Shown: positions 33,534-42,795, counted from the stretch's first letter. The stretch: 64,000 nt of DNA from UBA3102 sp964413055 (GCA_964413055.1 CAYPRB010000006.1:85522-149521), one strand, 5' to 3'. The notes: generated by a model from the letters alone, not told the origin. Numbers and translations are program-made.

Positions 33534-33860
33534 GGCGGCATAAGTAGCCAGTCTGGTGCCCTTTTTCGGGTTGAAGGTATTGATAGCTTTGATCAGGCCG
33601 ATGGTGCCGATGGAAATCAGGTCGTCGACATCTTCTCCCGTACCGTCGAATTTTTTTACAATATGTGCCACGAGCCGCAGGTTGCGTTCGGTGAGAATGT
33701 TACGGGCTATATCATCTCCTTGGTTTAAAAGTTGCAAGTATCTGGCTTCTTCCTCTTCAGACAGTGGTTGTGGAAAAGTGTTGTTAGCGATATAGGAAAC
33801 AAGTAGCAGGAGGCCGTTGGCAAGCGATGCAATGGTTAAAGCCCAGAAGCCGGGCAGCAT
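33514..33860 (-). CDS. sigK: sigK, 5' part (pro-sequence and regions 2-3 of sigma-K)
   Basis: The N-terminal half of pro-sigma-K, about 116 codons on the minus strand. The hydrophobic pro-sequence (residues 1-20, LPGFWALTIASLANGLLLL) tethers the precursor to membrane and is removed by SpoIVFB in known systems. Region 1.2/2 follows with NNTFPQPLSEEEEARYL, RNLRLVAHIVKKF and DLISIGTIGLIKAINTF. It ends at ATYAAKCIENEI, the insertion point. ATG at 33860 follows GGGGGTGATTG. Unexcised, the frame runs on into the element to 33003, adding about 170 residues with no family resemblance, so no active sigma-K can be made before excision. Confidence 0.93.
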
Positions 33861-34024
33861 CTATTCAATCACCCCCGAAGAAACGCGCGTACATTAAAGT
33901 TTATGAAAAACAGGTGTGTTTTGGTGCACGTCCGGTCGAAAAATTATTTAAAAAGGATTTTTTCTTCAGTCCGGAGAAACATAATTAAACCGGACGTATT
34001 AAGTTAAAAGAGGTGTTACGGCAA

Positions 34025-34645
34025 GTGGTACAGGCCACAGGGGTGATTCTGGCGGGTGGGAAGAGTAGACGTATGGGCGTCGACAAAGCCTTTTTAAATA
34101 TCGGACGGGAAAAAATGATCCGGCGGGTTGCCGGAGAGCTGCGGAAAATATTTAAAGAAATCTTGATTTGCGGCGGTACGGAGGAAATCGGCGTGCAGCT
34201 GGGTTATAAAGTTGTCGCCGACATAATTAAGGGAGGAGGTCCTTTAAGCGGCATTCACGCCGCTCTTCAGCACATGTCGTATCAGAGGTGCCTGGTGGTG
34301 GCTTGTGATATGCCGTTCGTAAATGCCGCGATGGCGCAATATCTTGTTAAACAGGCGGAGGGTTACGATGTTGCCGTGCCGCGTCACGGAATACACCTGC
34401 AGCCCTTGTTTGCCGTTTACGACCGGGATTGTCTGCCTGCTGTCGAAAAATCATTAAAGGCTTTTAAATATAAAATAGCAGATTTATATCAGCTGGTGCG
34501 GGTAAATTATGTGCGTGAAGAAAATTTACGTGCGTTGGCCGATATCGATTTTACTTTTTTCAATGTCAACACACCCGTGGACCTGGAAAAAGCCAGGGAA
34601 ATGGAAATGGAAAGAAAAAAAGACCGGGAGAGTAAAAGTTGCTGA
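34025..34645 (+). CDS. mobA: Molybdenum cofactor guanylyltransferase
   Basis: A 206-residue nucleotidyltransferase that attaches GMP to molybdopterin, forming the MGD cofactor of anaerobic oxidoreductases such as formate dehydrogenase. The nucleotide-binding motif VILAGGKSRRMGVDKAFL is at the N-terminus. GGPLSGIHAAL and VVACDMPFVN match the family. GTG at 34025 is chosen because AGAGGTG precedes it by nine bases; an in-frame GTG at 34013 overlaps that site. It overlaps the next gene by seven bases, suggesting one operon through aroB. No other molybdopterin gene is nearby. Confidence 0.9.
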   Translation: MVQATGVILAGGKSRRMGVDKAFLNIGREKMIRRVAGELRKIFKEILICGGTEEIGVQLGYKVVADIIKGGGPLSGIHAALQHMSYQRCLVVACDMPFVNAAMAQYLVKQAEGYDVAVPRHGIHLQPLFAVYDRDCLPAVEKSLKAFKYKIADLYQLVRVNYVREENLRALADIDFTFFNVNTPVDLEKAREMEMERKKDRESKSC

Positions 34646-35163
34646 AAATTTTTTATCCCAAGATGTATATATCTTCAATCTTACAAATAGAACCCGAGCT
34701 ATTAAAAAAGAAAAATATCAAAGGCGTTCTTTTGGATTTAGATAATACCATTATTCGCAGGGATGAGGACGGGTTCACGCCGGAGGTGTCGGAGTGGCTT
34801 TCCGGTCTCCGGAGCGAGGGTTTTAAACTGGGTATTGTGTCAAACAATTCCCGTAAAAGAGTGGGGACGATTGCCGGGTCCATGTCCCTGCCTGCCGTGC
34901 ACCGGGCGGTAAAACCTTATGTCGGATCATTCCGCCGGGCACTAAATTTGCTGGGTACTTCTGCCGGGGAGACAGCCCTGGTGGGAGACCAAATCTTTAC
35001 CGATATCCTGGGTGGCAATCTGACCGGGTTGTATACCATCCTGGTTGTTCCCATGAAAGGCCGGGAGTTCCTGGGAACCAGGCTGTTCACCCGCCCGCTG
35101 GAAAAAATCTTGCTGGCCCGGGTAAAAAAGAGTCCGGAGGTTATCCATGACAGGTGGCATTAG
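34639..35163 (+). CDS. yqeG: YqeG family HAD-IIIA phosphatase
   Basis: A 174-residue HAD hydrolase with motif I LLDLDNTIIRRDED, motif II LGIVSNNS and motif III/IV LVGDQIFTDILGGN. This is the YqeG pattern, a family of unknown physiological substrate common in Firmicutes and usually upstream of aroE. TTG at 34639 lies behind GGGAGAG and overlaps the end of mobA; its own end overlaps aroE by 17 bases. Tight packing suggests one transcript. Some members are mitochondrial-type phosphatidylglycerophosphate phosphatases in other lineages, so that activity is one possibility. Confidence 0.88.
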   Translation: MLKIFYPKMYISSILQIEPELLKKKNIKGVLLDLDNTIIRRDEDGFTPEVSEWLSGLRSEGFKLGIVSNNSRKRVGTIAGSMSLPAVHRAVKPYVGSFRRALNLLGTSAGETALVGDQIFTDILGGNLTGLYTILVVPMKGREFLGTRLFTRPLEKILLARVKKSPEVIHDRWH

Positions 35164-36046
35164 CGGGCGAACCAAGGTTTGCGGTATCATCGGTTGGCCG
35201 GTGGAACATTCTTTTTCCCCGGCCATGCATAACGCCGCGTTTGCCGCGTTGGGGCTGGTTTTTGTGTACGTTCCCTTTCCGGTTTCCCCCCAGCTTCTGC
35301 CCACGGCGGTGGCTGCCGTGCGGGCACTGGGACTGGCCGGGGTGAACGTCACCGTACCCCACAAACGGGCCGTACTGCCGCTGTTGGACGACCTGAGCGA
35401 AGCGGCCCGCCTGGCCGGGGCGGTGAACACGATCGTAAACCGTTCCGGGTGGTTATACGGGGATAATACGGACGGAAAAGGTTTTTTACGTTCCCTGGAA
35501 GCAGGTACCGCGTTTGTACCGTCCGGCAAAACGGCCCTGATTCTGGGTGCGGGCGGCGGCGCCCGTGCAGTGGCGGCGGAATTGGCCCGGGCCGGGGTGA
35601 AAAAACTGGTGGTGGTTAATCGATCCAGGGAAAGGGCTGACCGGCTGGCTGCTTTAATTACTGAAAAAACCGGCGTCAAGGCGGAAGTTGCTTCCTGGCC
35701 GGCAGTTGCAGGCGCTACTATCGCGGGCGAGGTGTTGGAAGAAGCCGACCTGGTGGTGCAGACCACCTCTATGGGGATGTATCCCGGTGTCAAGTCAACG
35801 GTACCGCTTCCTTATGACCGGTTCAGGCCGGGGCAGGTGGCTTGTGACCTGGTATACAACCCGGTAAACACATTGTTTTTAAGGAAGGCCGCCCGGGCAG
35901 GGGCCACCGTGGTGGACGGCCTGGGGATGCTTTTGCACCAGGGGGCGCTTTCCTTTGAAAGGTGGACGGGTGCTGCCGCCCCGCTGGCAGTAATGGGGAA
36001 AGCGCTTTACTATTGGAAAGACGGGAGGGGGGGGGATAATTGTTAA
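35147..36046 (+). CDS. aroE: Shikimate 5-dehydrogenase
   Basis: A 299-residue NADP-dependent enzyme reducing 3-dehydroshikimate to shikimate. The substrate-binding motif VEHSFSPAMHNAAF, the catalytic lysine in VTVPHKRAV and the nucleotide loop LGAGGGARAVAAELARAG are all present. So are the C-terminal DLVYNP and GLGMLLHQG. It overlaps yqeG upstream and aroC downstream by seven bases, part of a contiguous aroE-aroC-aroK-aroB shikimate cluster. Coding is markedly G/C-rich compared with the skin element. Confidence 0.95.
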   Translation: MTGGISGRTKVCGIIGWPVEHSFSPAMHNAAFAALGLVFVYVPFPVSPQLLPTAVAAVRALGLAGVNVTVPHKRAVLPLLDDLSEAARLAGAVNTIVNRSGWLYGDNTDGKGFLRSLEAGTAFVPSGKTALILGAGGGARAVAAELARAGVKKLVVVNRSRERADRLAALITEKTGVKAEVASWPAVAGATIAGEVLEEADLVVQTTSMGMYPGVKSTVPLPYDRFRPGQVACDLVYNPVNTLFLRKAARAGATVVDGLGMLLHQGALSFERWTGAAAPLAVMGKALYYWKDGRGGDNC

Positions 36047-37200
36047 GGTATCTTACCGCTGGTGAGTCCCACGGTCCCGCCCTGACGGTTATTGTAGAGG
36101 GCATGCCGTCCGGTCTTCCCTTGACGGAAACATATATCAACCGTCAGCTTGCCCGCCGCCAAAAAGGCTACGGGCGCGGCGGCAGAATGAAGATCGAAAA
36201 CGATGCCGTGTGCTTTTTGTCGGGAGTACGCGGCGGGTTGACCCTGGGTAGCCCGGTAACCATGTACATAGAAAATAAAGACGGGGACAACTGGAAGGAA
36301 ATAATGTCTCCCGGTCCGGACGCGGATCTGAACCAGCGGGTGGTAACACGGCCCCGTCCCGGACATGCCGACCTGGCGGGAGCAATTAAATACCGGCACC
36401 AGGACATCCGCAACGTGCTGGAAAGATCCAGTGCCCGCGAGACCGCCGCCAGGGTGGCGGCCGGCAGTACGGCCCGGAAACTTTTGGCAGAACTCGGGAT
36501 AAAGATTACCGGACAAGTGGTCCGGATTGGGAACGTGGTAGTGGAAGATAAAAATCCGGACACCGGTAAACCGGAGCGCAGCTTGGCCGGTACGCAGCTT
36601 TTATGTGCCGATACCGGAGCGGAGCAGGGTATGATGGAAGCAATTGCTCAAGCCCGGGAAGCCGGGGACACCCTGGGAGGTATTTTTGAGATCCGGGTGT
36701 ACGGCGTACCGGCCGGTTTGGGCAGTTACGCGCAGTGGGACCGCAAACTGGACGGCCGTCTGGCTGCAGCGCTGATGAGCATTCAGGCGGTAAAAGGGGT
36801 CGAAATCGGGCTTGGGTTTGCCGTTGCCGGACTGCCGGGATCTCGGGTGCAGGATGAAATTTTCCACGACCCGGACCGGGGTTTTTACCGCTGCACCAAT
36901 TGGGCCGGGGGTATTGAAGGCGGCGTGACCAACGGGGAGACCCTGGTGGTCCGTGCTGCCATGAAGCCCATTCCCACCCTCGGCCGCCCGCTGCGGAGTG
37001 TGGACCTGAACACTAAAGATTCGTCCTGTGCCGCGGTGGAGCGTTCTGATGTATGTGCCGTTCCGGCGGCCTGTGTGGTCGGAGAGGCTGTAACGGCCTG
37101 GGAGTTGGCACGGGTCTGCCTGGAAAAATGCGGCGGGGACAGTCTGGTTGAGCTGCGGGACAACTGGGATAGATACCGGTACCATACAAAGCAGGTGTAA
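36040..37200 (+). CDS. aroC: Chorismate synthase
   Basis: A 386-residue FMN-dependent enzyme that converts EPSP to chorismate. The signatures are LRYLTAGESHGPALTVIVEG at the N-terminus, RPRPGHADLAGAIKY, and RSSARETAARVAAG near the middle. The length is usual for the bacterial form. It starts within the end of aroE and ends six bases before aroK. The gene for EPSP synthase (aroA) is not in the window. Confidence 0.96.
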   Translation: MLRYLTAGESHGPALTVIVEGMPSGLPLTETYINRQLARRQKGYGRGGRMKIENDAVCFLSGVRGGLTLGSPVTMYIENKDGDNWKEIMSPGPDADLNQRVVTRPRPGHADLAGAIKYRHQDIRNVLERSSARETAARVAAGSTARKLLAELGIKITGQVVRIGNVVVEDKNPDTGKPERSLAGTQLLCADTGAEQGMMEAIAQAREAGDTLGGIFEIRVYGVPAGLGSYAQWDRKLDGRLAAALMSIQAVKGVEIGLGFAVAGLPGSRVQDEIFHDPDRGFYRCTNWAGGIEGGVTNGETLVVRAAMKPIPTLGRPLRSVDLNTKDSSCAAVERSDVCAVPAACVVGEAVTAWELARVCLEKCGGDSLVELRDNWDRYRYHTKQV

Positions 37201-37205
37201 AAATT

Positions 37206-37727
37206 ATGAAAAATATTAATATTGTGTTGATTGGTTTTATGGGCACGGGCAAGACCTCGGCGGGACGCAGATTGGCCCTGCGCCTAAAACGGAGATTTAT
37301 TGATACAGACACCGAGATAGAAAAAATTACTGGAAAAACCGTGGCGCGGATTTTTGCCCGGGACGGGGAAACCCGGTTTCGTTCCGAGGAGGCCTTGCTG
37401 GTGAAAAAACTTGCCGGCAAAAAAAACCTGGTGATTTCCACCGGCGGCGGTATGATGTTAAACCCGGAAAACGTCCGGTTGCTTGGTGAGAACGGGGTTT
37501 TTATTGCCCTTGCCGCGGCGCCGGAGATAATTTACCGGCGGGTAAAGAGAAAAAAAGTACGCCCCCTTTTGCTCAAGGGGGACTTGGAAGAAAGAATCCG
37601 GACCCTTTTACGGGAGCGGGACGGAATTTACGATATTGCGGAGTTTACTGTTGATACGGGTGCCTGTAACCTGGATGAAGCAGTGGAACAAATCATCCGC
37701 TTCCTGTCCGAAAGGAATTATATTTGA
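37206..37727 (+). CDS. aroK: Shikimate kinase
   Basis: A 173-residue P-loop kinase phosphorylating shikimate at the 3-position. The Walker A is GFMGTGKTSAGRRLA. The shikimate-binding DTDTEIE and ISTGGGMMLNPEN are visible, with the lid arginines in KKVRPLL and ETRFRSEE. It starts six bases after aroC and overlaps the aroB start by one base. Confidence 0.94.
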   Translation: MKNINIVLIGFMGTGKTSAGRRLALRLKRRFIDTDTEIEKITGKTVARIFARDGETRFRSEEALLVKKLAGKKNLVISTGGGMMLNPENVRLLGENGVFIALAAAPEIIYRRVKRKKVRPLLLKGDLEERIRTLLRERDGIYDIAEFTVDTGACNLDEAVEQIIRFLSERNYI

Positions 37728-38809
37728 TGGAAGCAGTCAGGGTTAAACTGGGTTTGCGTAGTTATTATATTTATATCGGCGCCGGGGTGCTTGGCAATCT
37801 GGGCCGGCGCATGAAGGAACTTGCCTGCGGGAAAAAAGTTATGCTGGTTTCCAACCCGGCGGTTTTAAACGTGTATGGCGATAGAGTTAAAAAAAGTCTT
37901 GCCGGGTGTGGTTTTGAGGTGGTTAACGCGGAAATCGGCGCCGGCGAGGGAAACAAGACTCTGGCTACGGCCGGGAAGCTGTACGATGCGGCTTTCAGCT
38001 TTGAAATGGACCGCAAGAGTCCCGTGGTAGCCCTGGGCGGCGGGGTGGTCGGGGACGTGGCCGGATTTGTCGCCGCCACCTATATGCGCGGCGTACCTTT
38101 CATCCAGGTACCCACCACGTTGCTGGCGCAGGTGGACAGCAGCGTGGGCGGGAAAGTGGCCGTAAACCATCCCGGGGGAAAGAATATCATCGGTGCGTTT
38201 TACCAGCCCCGCCTGGTGCTGATTGATATCAACACGCTGAAAACCCTGCCGCCGCGTGAGGTGCGTTCCGGCGTGGCGGAAGTGATCAAGTACGGTGTCA
38301 TTGAGAACGCAAAGTTGTTTGCCTGGTTGGAAGAGCATATCGAATTATTGCTGTGCGGGGAGCGGAAAGCCCTGACTCATGTGGTGCGGGAATCCTGCCG
38401 GATTAAAGCGCGGGTGACGGAGAAGGACGAAACCGAGCAGGGCCTGCGGGCCATTTTAAACTACGGTCATACCGTCGGGCATGCCGTCGAGGCGCTGGCC
38501 GGTTACGGACAGTACACCCACGGTGAAGCGGTGAGTATCGGCATGGCGGTTGCCGCCCGGTTGGCCGCAGCCCTGGGTCTCTTGCCCGGCCCGGACCGGG
38601 CGCGTATAGAAAAGTTGTTGCAGCGCGCCGGCCTTCCGCTGGAACTACCTGAAGAAATTCCGGCGGAAGCGGTGCTCGACAAGCTTTATCACGATAAAAA
38701 AACCACCGGCGGGCGACTGAACTTGGTTTTACCTGAACTAATTGGAAAAGTGTCGGTCAAAAGGGATATCCCGGCGGAACTTTTAACAAAAATCATCCGC
38801 GCCGGTTAA
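37727..38809 (+). CDS. aroB: 3-dehydroquinate synthase
   Basis: A 360-residue NAD+- and metal-dependent enzyme converting DAHP to 3-dehydroquinate. The NAD region ALGGGVVGDVAGFVAATYM, the substrate stretch VPTTLLAQVDSSVGGKVAVN and the metal-binding NYGHTVGHAVEAL and YTHGEAVSIGM are present. ATG at 37727 follows AAAGGAA; a TTG three bases upstream is also possible. It is the last gene of the shikimate cluster. The 145 bp after it contain a GGCCA/TGGCC hairpin but no gene. Confidence 0.95.
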   Translation: MEAVRVKLGLRSYYIYIGAGVLGNLGRRMKELACGKKVMLVSNPAVLNVYGDRVKKSLAGCGFEVVNAEIGAGEGNKTLATAGKLYDAAFSFEMDRKSPVVALGGGVVGDVAGFVAATYMRGVPFIQVPTTLLAQVDSSVGGKVAVNHPGGKNIIGAFYQPRLVLIDINTLKTLPPREVRSGVAEVIKYGVIENAKLFAWLEEHIELLLCGERKALTHVVRESCRIKARVTEKDETEQGLRAILNYGHTVGHAVEALAGYGQYTHGEAVSIGMAVAARLAAALGLLPGPDRARIEKLLQRAGLPLELPEEIPAEAVLDKLYHDKKTTGGRLNLVLPELIGKVSVKRDIPAELLTKIIRAG

Positions 38810-38953
38810 TATCTTTATTGCCGATACCGAAATTAATAGAATCCAGGGCCATAAGCGATGCTATCAGCGGGTTGGCCTCTCGAATCTAAAGTAACCTGGT
38901 AACTATAGGTTTGGGCTTTATAATTTAAAATTAGAACTACATGGAGGAACCGG

Positions 38954-39703
38954 ATGGAATATTTGTGGGGGGGCATGGTTTTCTTGGCCGGAGCCTGCAC
39001 GGGCAGTTTTTTGAACGTGGTTATTTGCCGGCTGCCGCAGGGTCATTCGATTGTGTTTCCGCCGTCACACTGCCCTTCCTGCCTGCATAAGCTCGGTTTA
39101 ATTGATTTAATGCCCGTAATCAGTTTTATGATCCTGAAGGGAAAATGCCGCTACTGCGGGTGCCGGATTTCCCCGCGGTACCCGGTGGTGGAACTGGTCA
39201 CCGGGGGGTTATTGGTCTTAGTTTGGATGCAGTACGGTTTTACCTGGGTTTTTTTGCGCTGTGCGGTCTTAATATCAATATTGGTCACCGCTGCGGTAAT
39301 TGACTTAAAGTATAAAATCATACCGGACAAGCTCAACCTGGCCGGATTGCTTTTAGGAGTGCCTTTCCTGCTTGTGTCGCGGGAAGCATTCTTCTCCGGC
39401 GCGGCCGGATTTTTAGCCGGCGGCGGGCTGCTGCTCCTGATTGCCGTGGTGTCGCGGGGCGGTATGGGCGGCGGCGATATCAAACTGGCGGCTGTCATGG
39501 GACTTTACCTGGGCTGGAAGTGCCTGCTGCTGGCGTTGTTTCTGGCTTTTGTTGCCGGAGGCACGGTGGGAATCCTGATGCTCTTGTTGCGATTAAAGGG
39601 GAGGAAAGACGCGGTGCCTTTCGGGCCCTACCTGGCGCTGGGAGCGGTGGCGGCCGTGCTGGCGGGCGGAAAAATCATCCCGTGGTATACGGGCTATTTA
39701 TAA
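38954..39703 (+). CDS. pilD: Prepilin peptidase / N-methyltransferase (PilD-like)
   Basis: A 249-residue membrane aspartyl protease that cleaves prepilin leader peptides and usually methylates the new N-terminus. The N-terminal cytoplasmic domain has a zinc site (CPSC ... CRYCGC). The catalytic aspartates are in TAAVIDLKYKIIPD and GGGDIKLAAVMG. About seven transmembrane helices are apparent. It is the first gene of the pilus locus, with ATG at 38954 behind GGAGGAAC. The pilins encoded downstream have matching G-F-T-L leader sites. Confidence 0.93.
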   Translation: MEYLWGGMVFLAGACTGSFLNVVICRLPQGHSIVFPPSHCPSCLHKLGLIDLMPVISFMILKGKCRYCGCRISPRYPVVELVTGGLLVLVWMQYGFTWVFLRCAVLISILVTAAVIDLKYKIIPDKLNLAGLLLGVPFLLVSREAFFSGAAGFLAGGGLLLLIAVVSRGGMGGGDIKLAAVMGLYLGWKCLLLALFLAFVAGGTVGILMLLLRLKGRKDAVPFGPYLALGAVAAVLAGGKIIPWYTGYL

Positions 39704-39816
39704 AGAGTGTAAGACAGATTTTGATTTAATAAAAAAAGGTTGAGGTTTGATATATTTTGAAAAAAATCCTTTACCCTGGATTCCGGTAGGTAAAAATAGT
39801 AAGTTGGAATTAAAAG

Positions 39817-39847
39817 AGGCACCTGAAGGTTGAAGGTGCTTTTTTGA
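39817..39847 (+). terminator. Terminator between pilD and pilB
   Basis: GCACCT (39819-39824) and AGGTGC (39834-39839) with a TTTTTT tail. It suggests that pilB and downstream genes use a separate promoter, which I could not place with confidence in the following A/T-rich 110 bp. Confidence 0.75.
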
Positions 39848-39959
39848 TCCAAAAAAATTTGTCGCTGATAATAGAAAAAAGGATTATTTGTAGATTTGCA
39901 GAAATAATTAAATCAGGAAAGATATGCTAATTATTTTAATGTTTTAGAAGGTGGGTAAA

Positions 39960-41648
39960 ATGAAGGCTGTTACCAAAACTTCAAAGAAACTCTTGGGTGA
40001 GCAGTTGATCGAAAGAGGGGTCATTACCAGGGACCAGTTGTGGGAGGCCCTGCGCGTACAGTCCCGGACGGGGGAGCTTTTAAGCAATATCCTGCTCAAA
40101 CTCGGCATGGCCTCTGAAGAGGTCATCAGCGAAATTCTGGGTATTCAGCAGGTTAAACTGGACCATCTTGATCCGGCACTCCTGAAAACCATTCCGGGGC
40201 GGCTGGTGCGCAGGCATAAAATAATTCCTATTAAAAAGGAAGGCAACAATCTTACCGTTGCTATGGCCGACCCGATGAATGTTTTGGCGATTGACGATCT
40301 GCGCTTGTTGATGGGTTGCGAAATTGAACCGGTTCATGCCGATGAAAAAGACATTAACACGGTGATTCAAAAACATTTCGGCATGTCGGAAGTCGATAAG
40401 ATGTTTGAGGAGTTTGAGTTTTTAGTCAACGATCACGATGACGATGCGGTTAAACTCGAAGAAGAAGTTGTTGACGAGGCACCGGTCGTGCGTCTGGTGA
40501 ACTCCATTTTTCTCCAGGCCATAGAGCAGGATGCCAGTGATATCCATATCGAACCCCAGGAGCACCAAATTAGGGTCAGGTACCGCATTGACGGTATCCT
40601 TCGGGAAGTAATGACGCTGCCCGGAAAAATACATTCGGCTGTGATCTCAAGGGTGAAGATCATGTCCGAAATGGATATTGCGGAAAAACGGGTGCCTCAG
40701 GACGGCAGGATTCAGTTCAGGTTGGGCAGCAGGGAAATCGACCTGCGGGTGTCCACGTTACCCACCATGTACGGTGAAAAAGTCGTTACCCGGCTCCTGG
40801 ACAAGGGAAGTATGGAATCTTATATGATTGAAAATATTGGTTTTGAGCCGCTTAATTTACAGAGGCTTACCAATGCGCTAAAAAGCTCCTATGGTATGCT
40901 CCTGATTACCGGTCCCACCGGGAGCGGGAAAACTACCACCCTCTATGCCGCTCTCAATGAGATTAATACCATAGAAAAGAATATCATTACGATTGAGGAT
41001 CCGGTGGAATATATGCTGGCAGGCATCAACCAGACCCAGGTCAACACCAAGACCGGGATGACCTTTGCGGCCGGCTTGCGTTCCATTCTCAGACAGGACC
41101 CCGATATTATCATGGTCGGTGAAATCCGCGACGGAGAAACTGCGGAAATTGCCGTCAAGGCTGCTACCACGGGGCACCTGGTGCTTTCCACGCTGCATAC
41201 CAATGACTCCGCCGGGGCTATTACCCGGCTGGTGAACATGGATATTGAACCGTTTCTCGTGGCGTCCTCGGTGCTGGTAGCGGTCGCCCAGCGCCTGGCC
41301 AGGTTGATTTGCCCGGAGTGCCGCCAGGCTTACGAATTGCCGCCGGGCGCGCCGGAACGTTTGTTTATCGGGGTGGAACCAGATAAACCCGTTACCCTGT
41401 ACAAAGGTGCCGGTTGTTCCAACTGCGGCAATACCGGTTACAAGGGACGCCTGGCAATCCACGAAGTGCTTCCGGTGACGGCCGGCATCAGACAGCTGAT
41501 TTTAAACAGCGCAGCAGCGGATGAAATAAAACAAAAAGCCGTGGCGGAGGGAATGATCACTCTTAAAATGGACGGTATTGAGAAAGCCATGCAGGGCCTG
41601 ACCACCATAGAAGAAGTAATGCGGGTCGCTTACGTCGATGAGACTTAA
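39960..41648 (+). CDS. pilB: Type IV pilus assembly ATPase PilB (GspE family)
   Basis: A 562-residue hexameric cytoplasmic ATPase that powers pilus extension. The N-terminal MshEN-like domain (about 1-150) often binds c-di-GMP in such proteins. The catalytic domain has Walker A TGPTGSGKTTTLYAAL, the Asp box, Walker B (DPDIIMVGEIRDGETA) and the His box (TTGHLVLSTLHTND). A tetracysteine zinc motif (CPEC ... CSNCG) lies in the C-terminal part. ATG at 39960 follows AAGGTGGG; an upstream GTG at 39951 overlaps that site. pilT follows 26 bp later. Confidence 0.95.
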   Translation: MKAVTKTSKKLLGEQLIERGVITRDQLWEALRVQSRTGELLSNILLKLGMASEEVISEILGIQQVKLDHLDPALLKTIPGRLVRRHKIIPIKKEGNNLTVAMADPMNVLAIDDLRLLMGCEIEPVHADEKDINTVIQKHFGMSEVDKMFEEFEFLVNDHDDDAVKLEEEVVDEAPVVRLVNSIFLQAIEQDASDIHIEPQEHQIRVRYRIDGILREVMTLPGKIHSAVISRVKIMSEMDIAEKRVPQDGRIQFRLGSREIDLRVSTLPTMYGEKVVTRLLDKGSMESYMIENIGFEPLNLQRLTNALKSSYGMLLITGPTGSGKTTTLYAALNEINTIEKNIITIEDPVEYMLAGINQTQVNTKTGMTFAAGLRSILRQDPDIIMVGEIRDGETAEIAVKAATTGHLVLSTLHTNDSAGAITRLVNMDIEPFLVASSVLVAVAQRLARLICPECRQAYELPPGAPERLFIGVEPDKPVTLYKGAGCSNCGNTGYKGRLAIHEVLPVTAGIRQLILNSAAADEIKQKAVAEGMITLKMDGIEKAMQGLTTIEEVMRVAYVDET

Positions 41649-41674
41649 ATCCCGCGAGGAGGAGAAGATATAAG

Positions 41675-42766
41675 ATGAACGCTGATGCAATATTGAGGCT
41701 GGCGCATGAGGTGGGTGCATCCGACGTTCACGTCACGGTAAACAGTCTCCCTGCCTTGCGGCTGCACGGTGCGCTGCTGCCGTTTGACGCGCCTGAATGG
41801 CAGGGAAAGCTCGGTGCGGAAGCTGCGGCAGCCGGCAAGTTGACCCCGGAGAATACTGCGTTGCTGGTGCGCCAGATCACCACTGAAGAACAGTATCAAA
41901 AATTCCAGGAAGCGGGAGAACTGGACTTTTCCTACGAGATTCCCGGTTTGTGCCGCTTCCGGGTCAATGCTTTCAAACAGCAGGGCAATGTCGGGTTTGT
42001 GGTCCGGTTGATTAATTCTAAGCCCCTTTCCTTTCAGGACCTCGGCTTGCCCGATGTGCTGGCGGCTCTTACCCGCAAACCAAGGGGGCTGGTGCTGGTA
42101 ACCGGCCCTACCGGCAGCGGTAAGTCCACCACTCTGGCGTCGATGATCGACTTGATTAACAGCGAAAGCCAGTACCACATCATTACTCTCGAGGACCCGA
42201 TTGAATTTGTGCACCGGCATAAGAAGAGCCTGATCAACCAGCGGGAAATCGGGAAGGACACCCGGTCCTTTGCCAGCGCCCTGCGTGCGGCCATGCGGGA
42301 AGACCCGGACGTAATCCTGGTCGGTGAAATGCGCGACCCGGAAGCAATAGGTATCGCCATCACCGCGGCGGAAACCGGCCACCTGGTTTTCGGGACGCTG
42401 CACACTTCCAGTGCTCCCCAGACCATCGACCGGATTATCGATGTTTTTCCGCCCCACCAGCAGCAGCAGATCAGGGTTCAGTTGGGCAATACGCTCCAGG
42501 GCGTAATTGCCCAGACGCTCATTCCCAGGATGGACAAGCCCGGACGGGTGGCGGCAATTGAAGTCATGGTCGCCACGCCGGCGATCCGCAACCTGATTCG
42601 TGAAGGAAAAACCTTCCAGATCATTAGTCAGATTCAAACCGGTGCCAGGTACGGGATGCAGACCCTGGATATGGCCCTGCGCGCTCTCTATATGAAGAAA
42701 ATCATCAGTAAAGATGAAGTTATCAGTCGTGCCAACGATCCGGAAACGCTGGTCAAGATGCTGTAG
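41675..42766 (+). CDS. pilT: Pilus retraction ATPase PilT
   Basis: A 363-residue hexameric ATPase of the PilT type, which depolymerises the pilus and drives twitching and DNA uptake. The N-terminal PAS-like domain opens with HEVGASDVHVTVNSLPALRL. The core has Walker A TGPTGSGKSTTLASMID and Walker B DPDVILVGEMRDPEAIG. The PilT AIRNLIREGK helix is present near the C-terminus. No tetracysteine motif is present, distinguishing it from PilB. ATG at 41675 lies behind GAGGAGGAG. Confidence 0.95.
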   Translation: MNADAILRLAHEVGASDVHVTVNSLPALRLHGALLPFDAPEWQGKLGAEAAAAGKLTPENTALLVRQITTEEQYQKFQEAGELDFSYEIPGLCRFRVNAFKQQGNVGFVVRLINSKPLSFQDLGLPDVLAALTRKPRGLVLVTGPTGSGKSTTLASMIDLINSESQYHIITLEDPIEFVHRHKKSLINQREIGKDTRSFASALRAAMREDPDVILVGEMRDPEAIGIAITAAETGHLVFGTLHTSSAPQTIDRIIDVFPPHQQQQIRVQLGNTLQGVIAQTLIPRMDKPGRVAAIEVMVATPAIRNLIREGKTFQIISQIQTGARYGMQTLDMALRALYMKKIISKDEVISRANDPETLVKML

Positions 42767-42795
42767 AAATAATAAAGAAATTTGAAATATTTATT

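Noticed and set aside
38810..38953. c-di-GMP riboswitch before the pilus genes
   Set aside because: The region has a small GGCCA/TGGCC hairpin but none of the conserved GEMM sequence blocks.
41645..42637. 330-residue open frame on the minus strand opposite pilT
   Set aside because: pilT is unmistakable by Walker motifs. The antisense frame shows no recognisable motif or start site.
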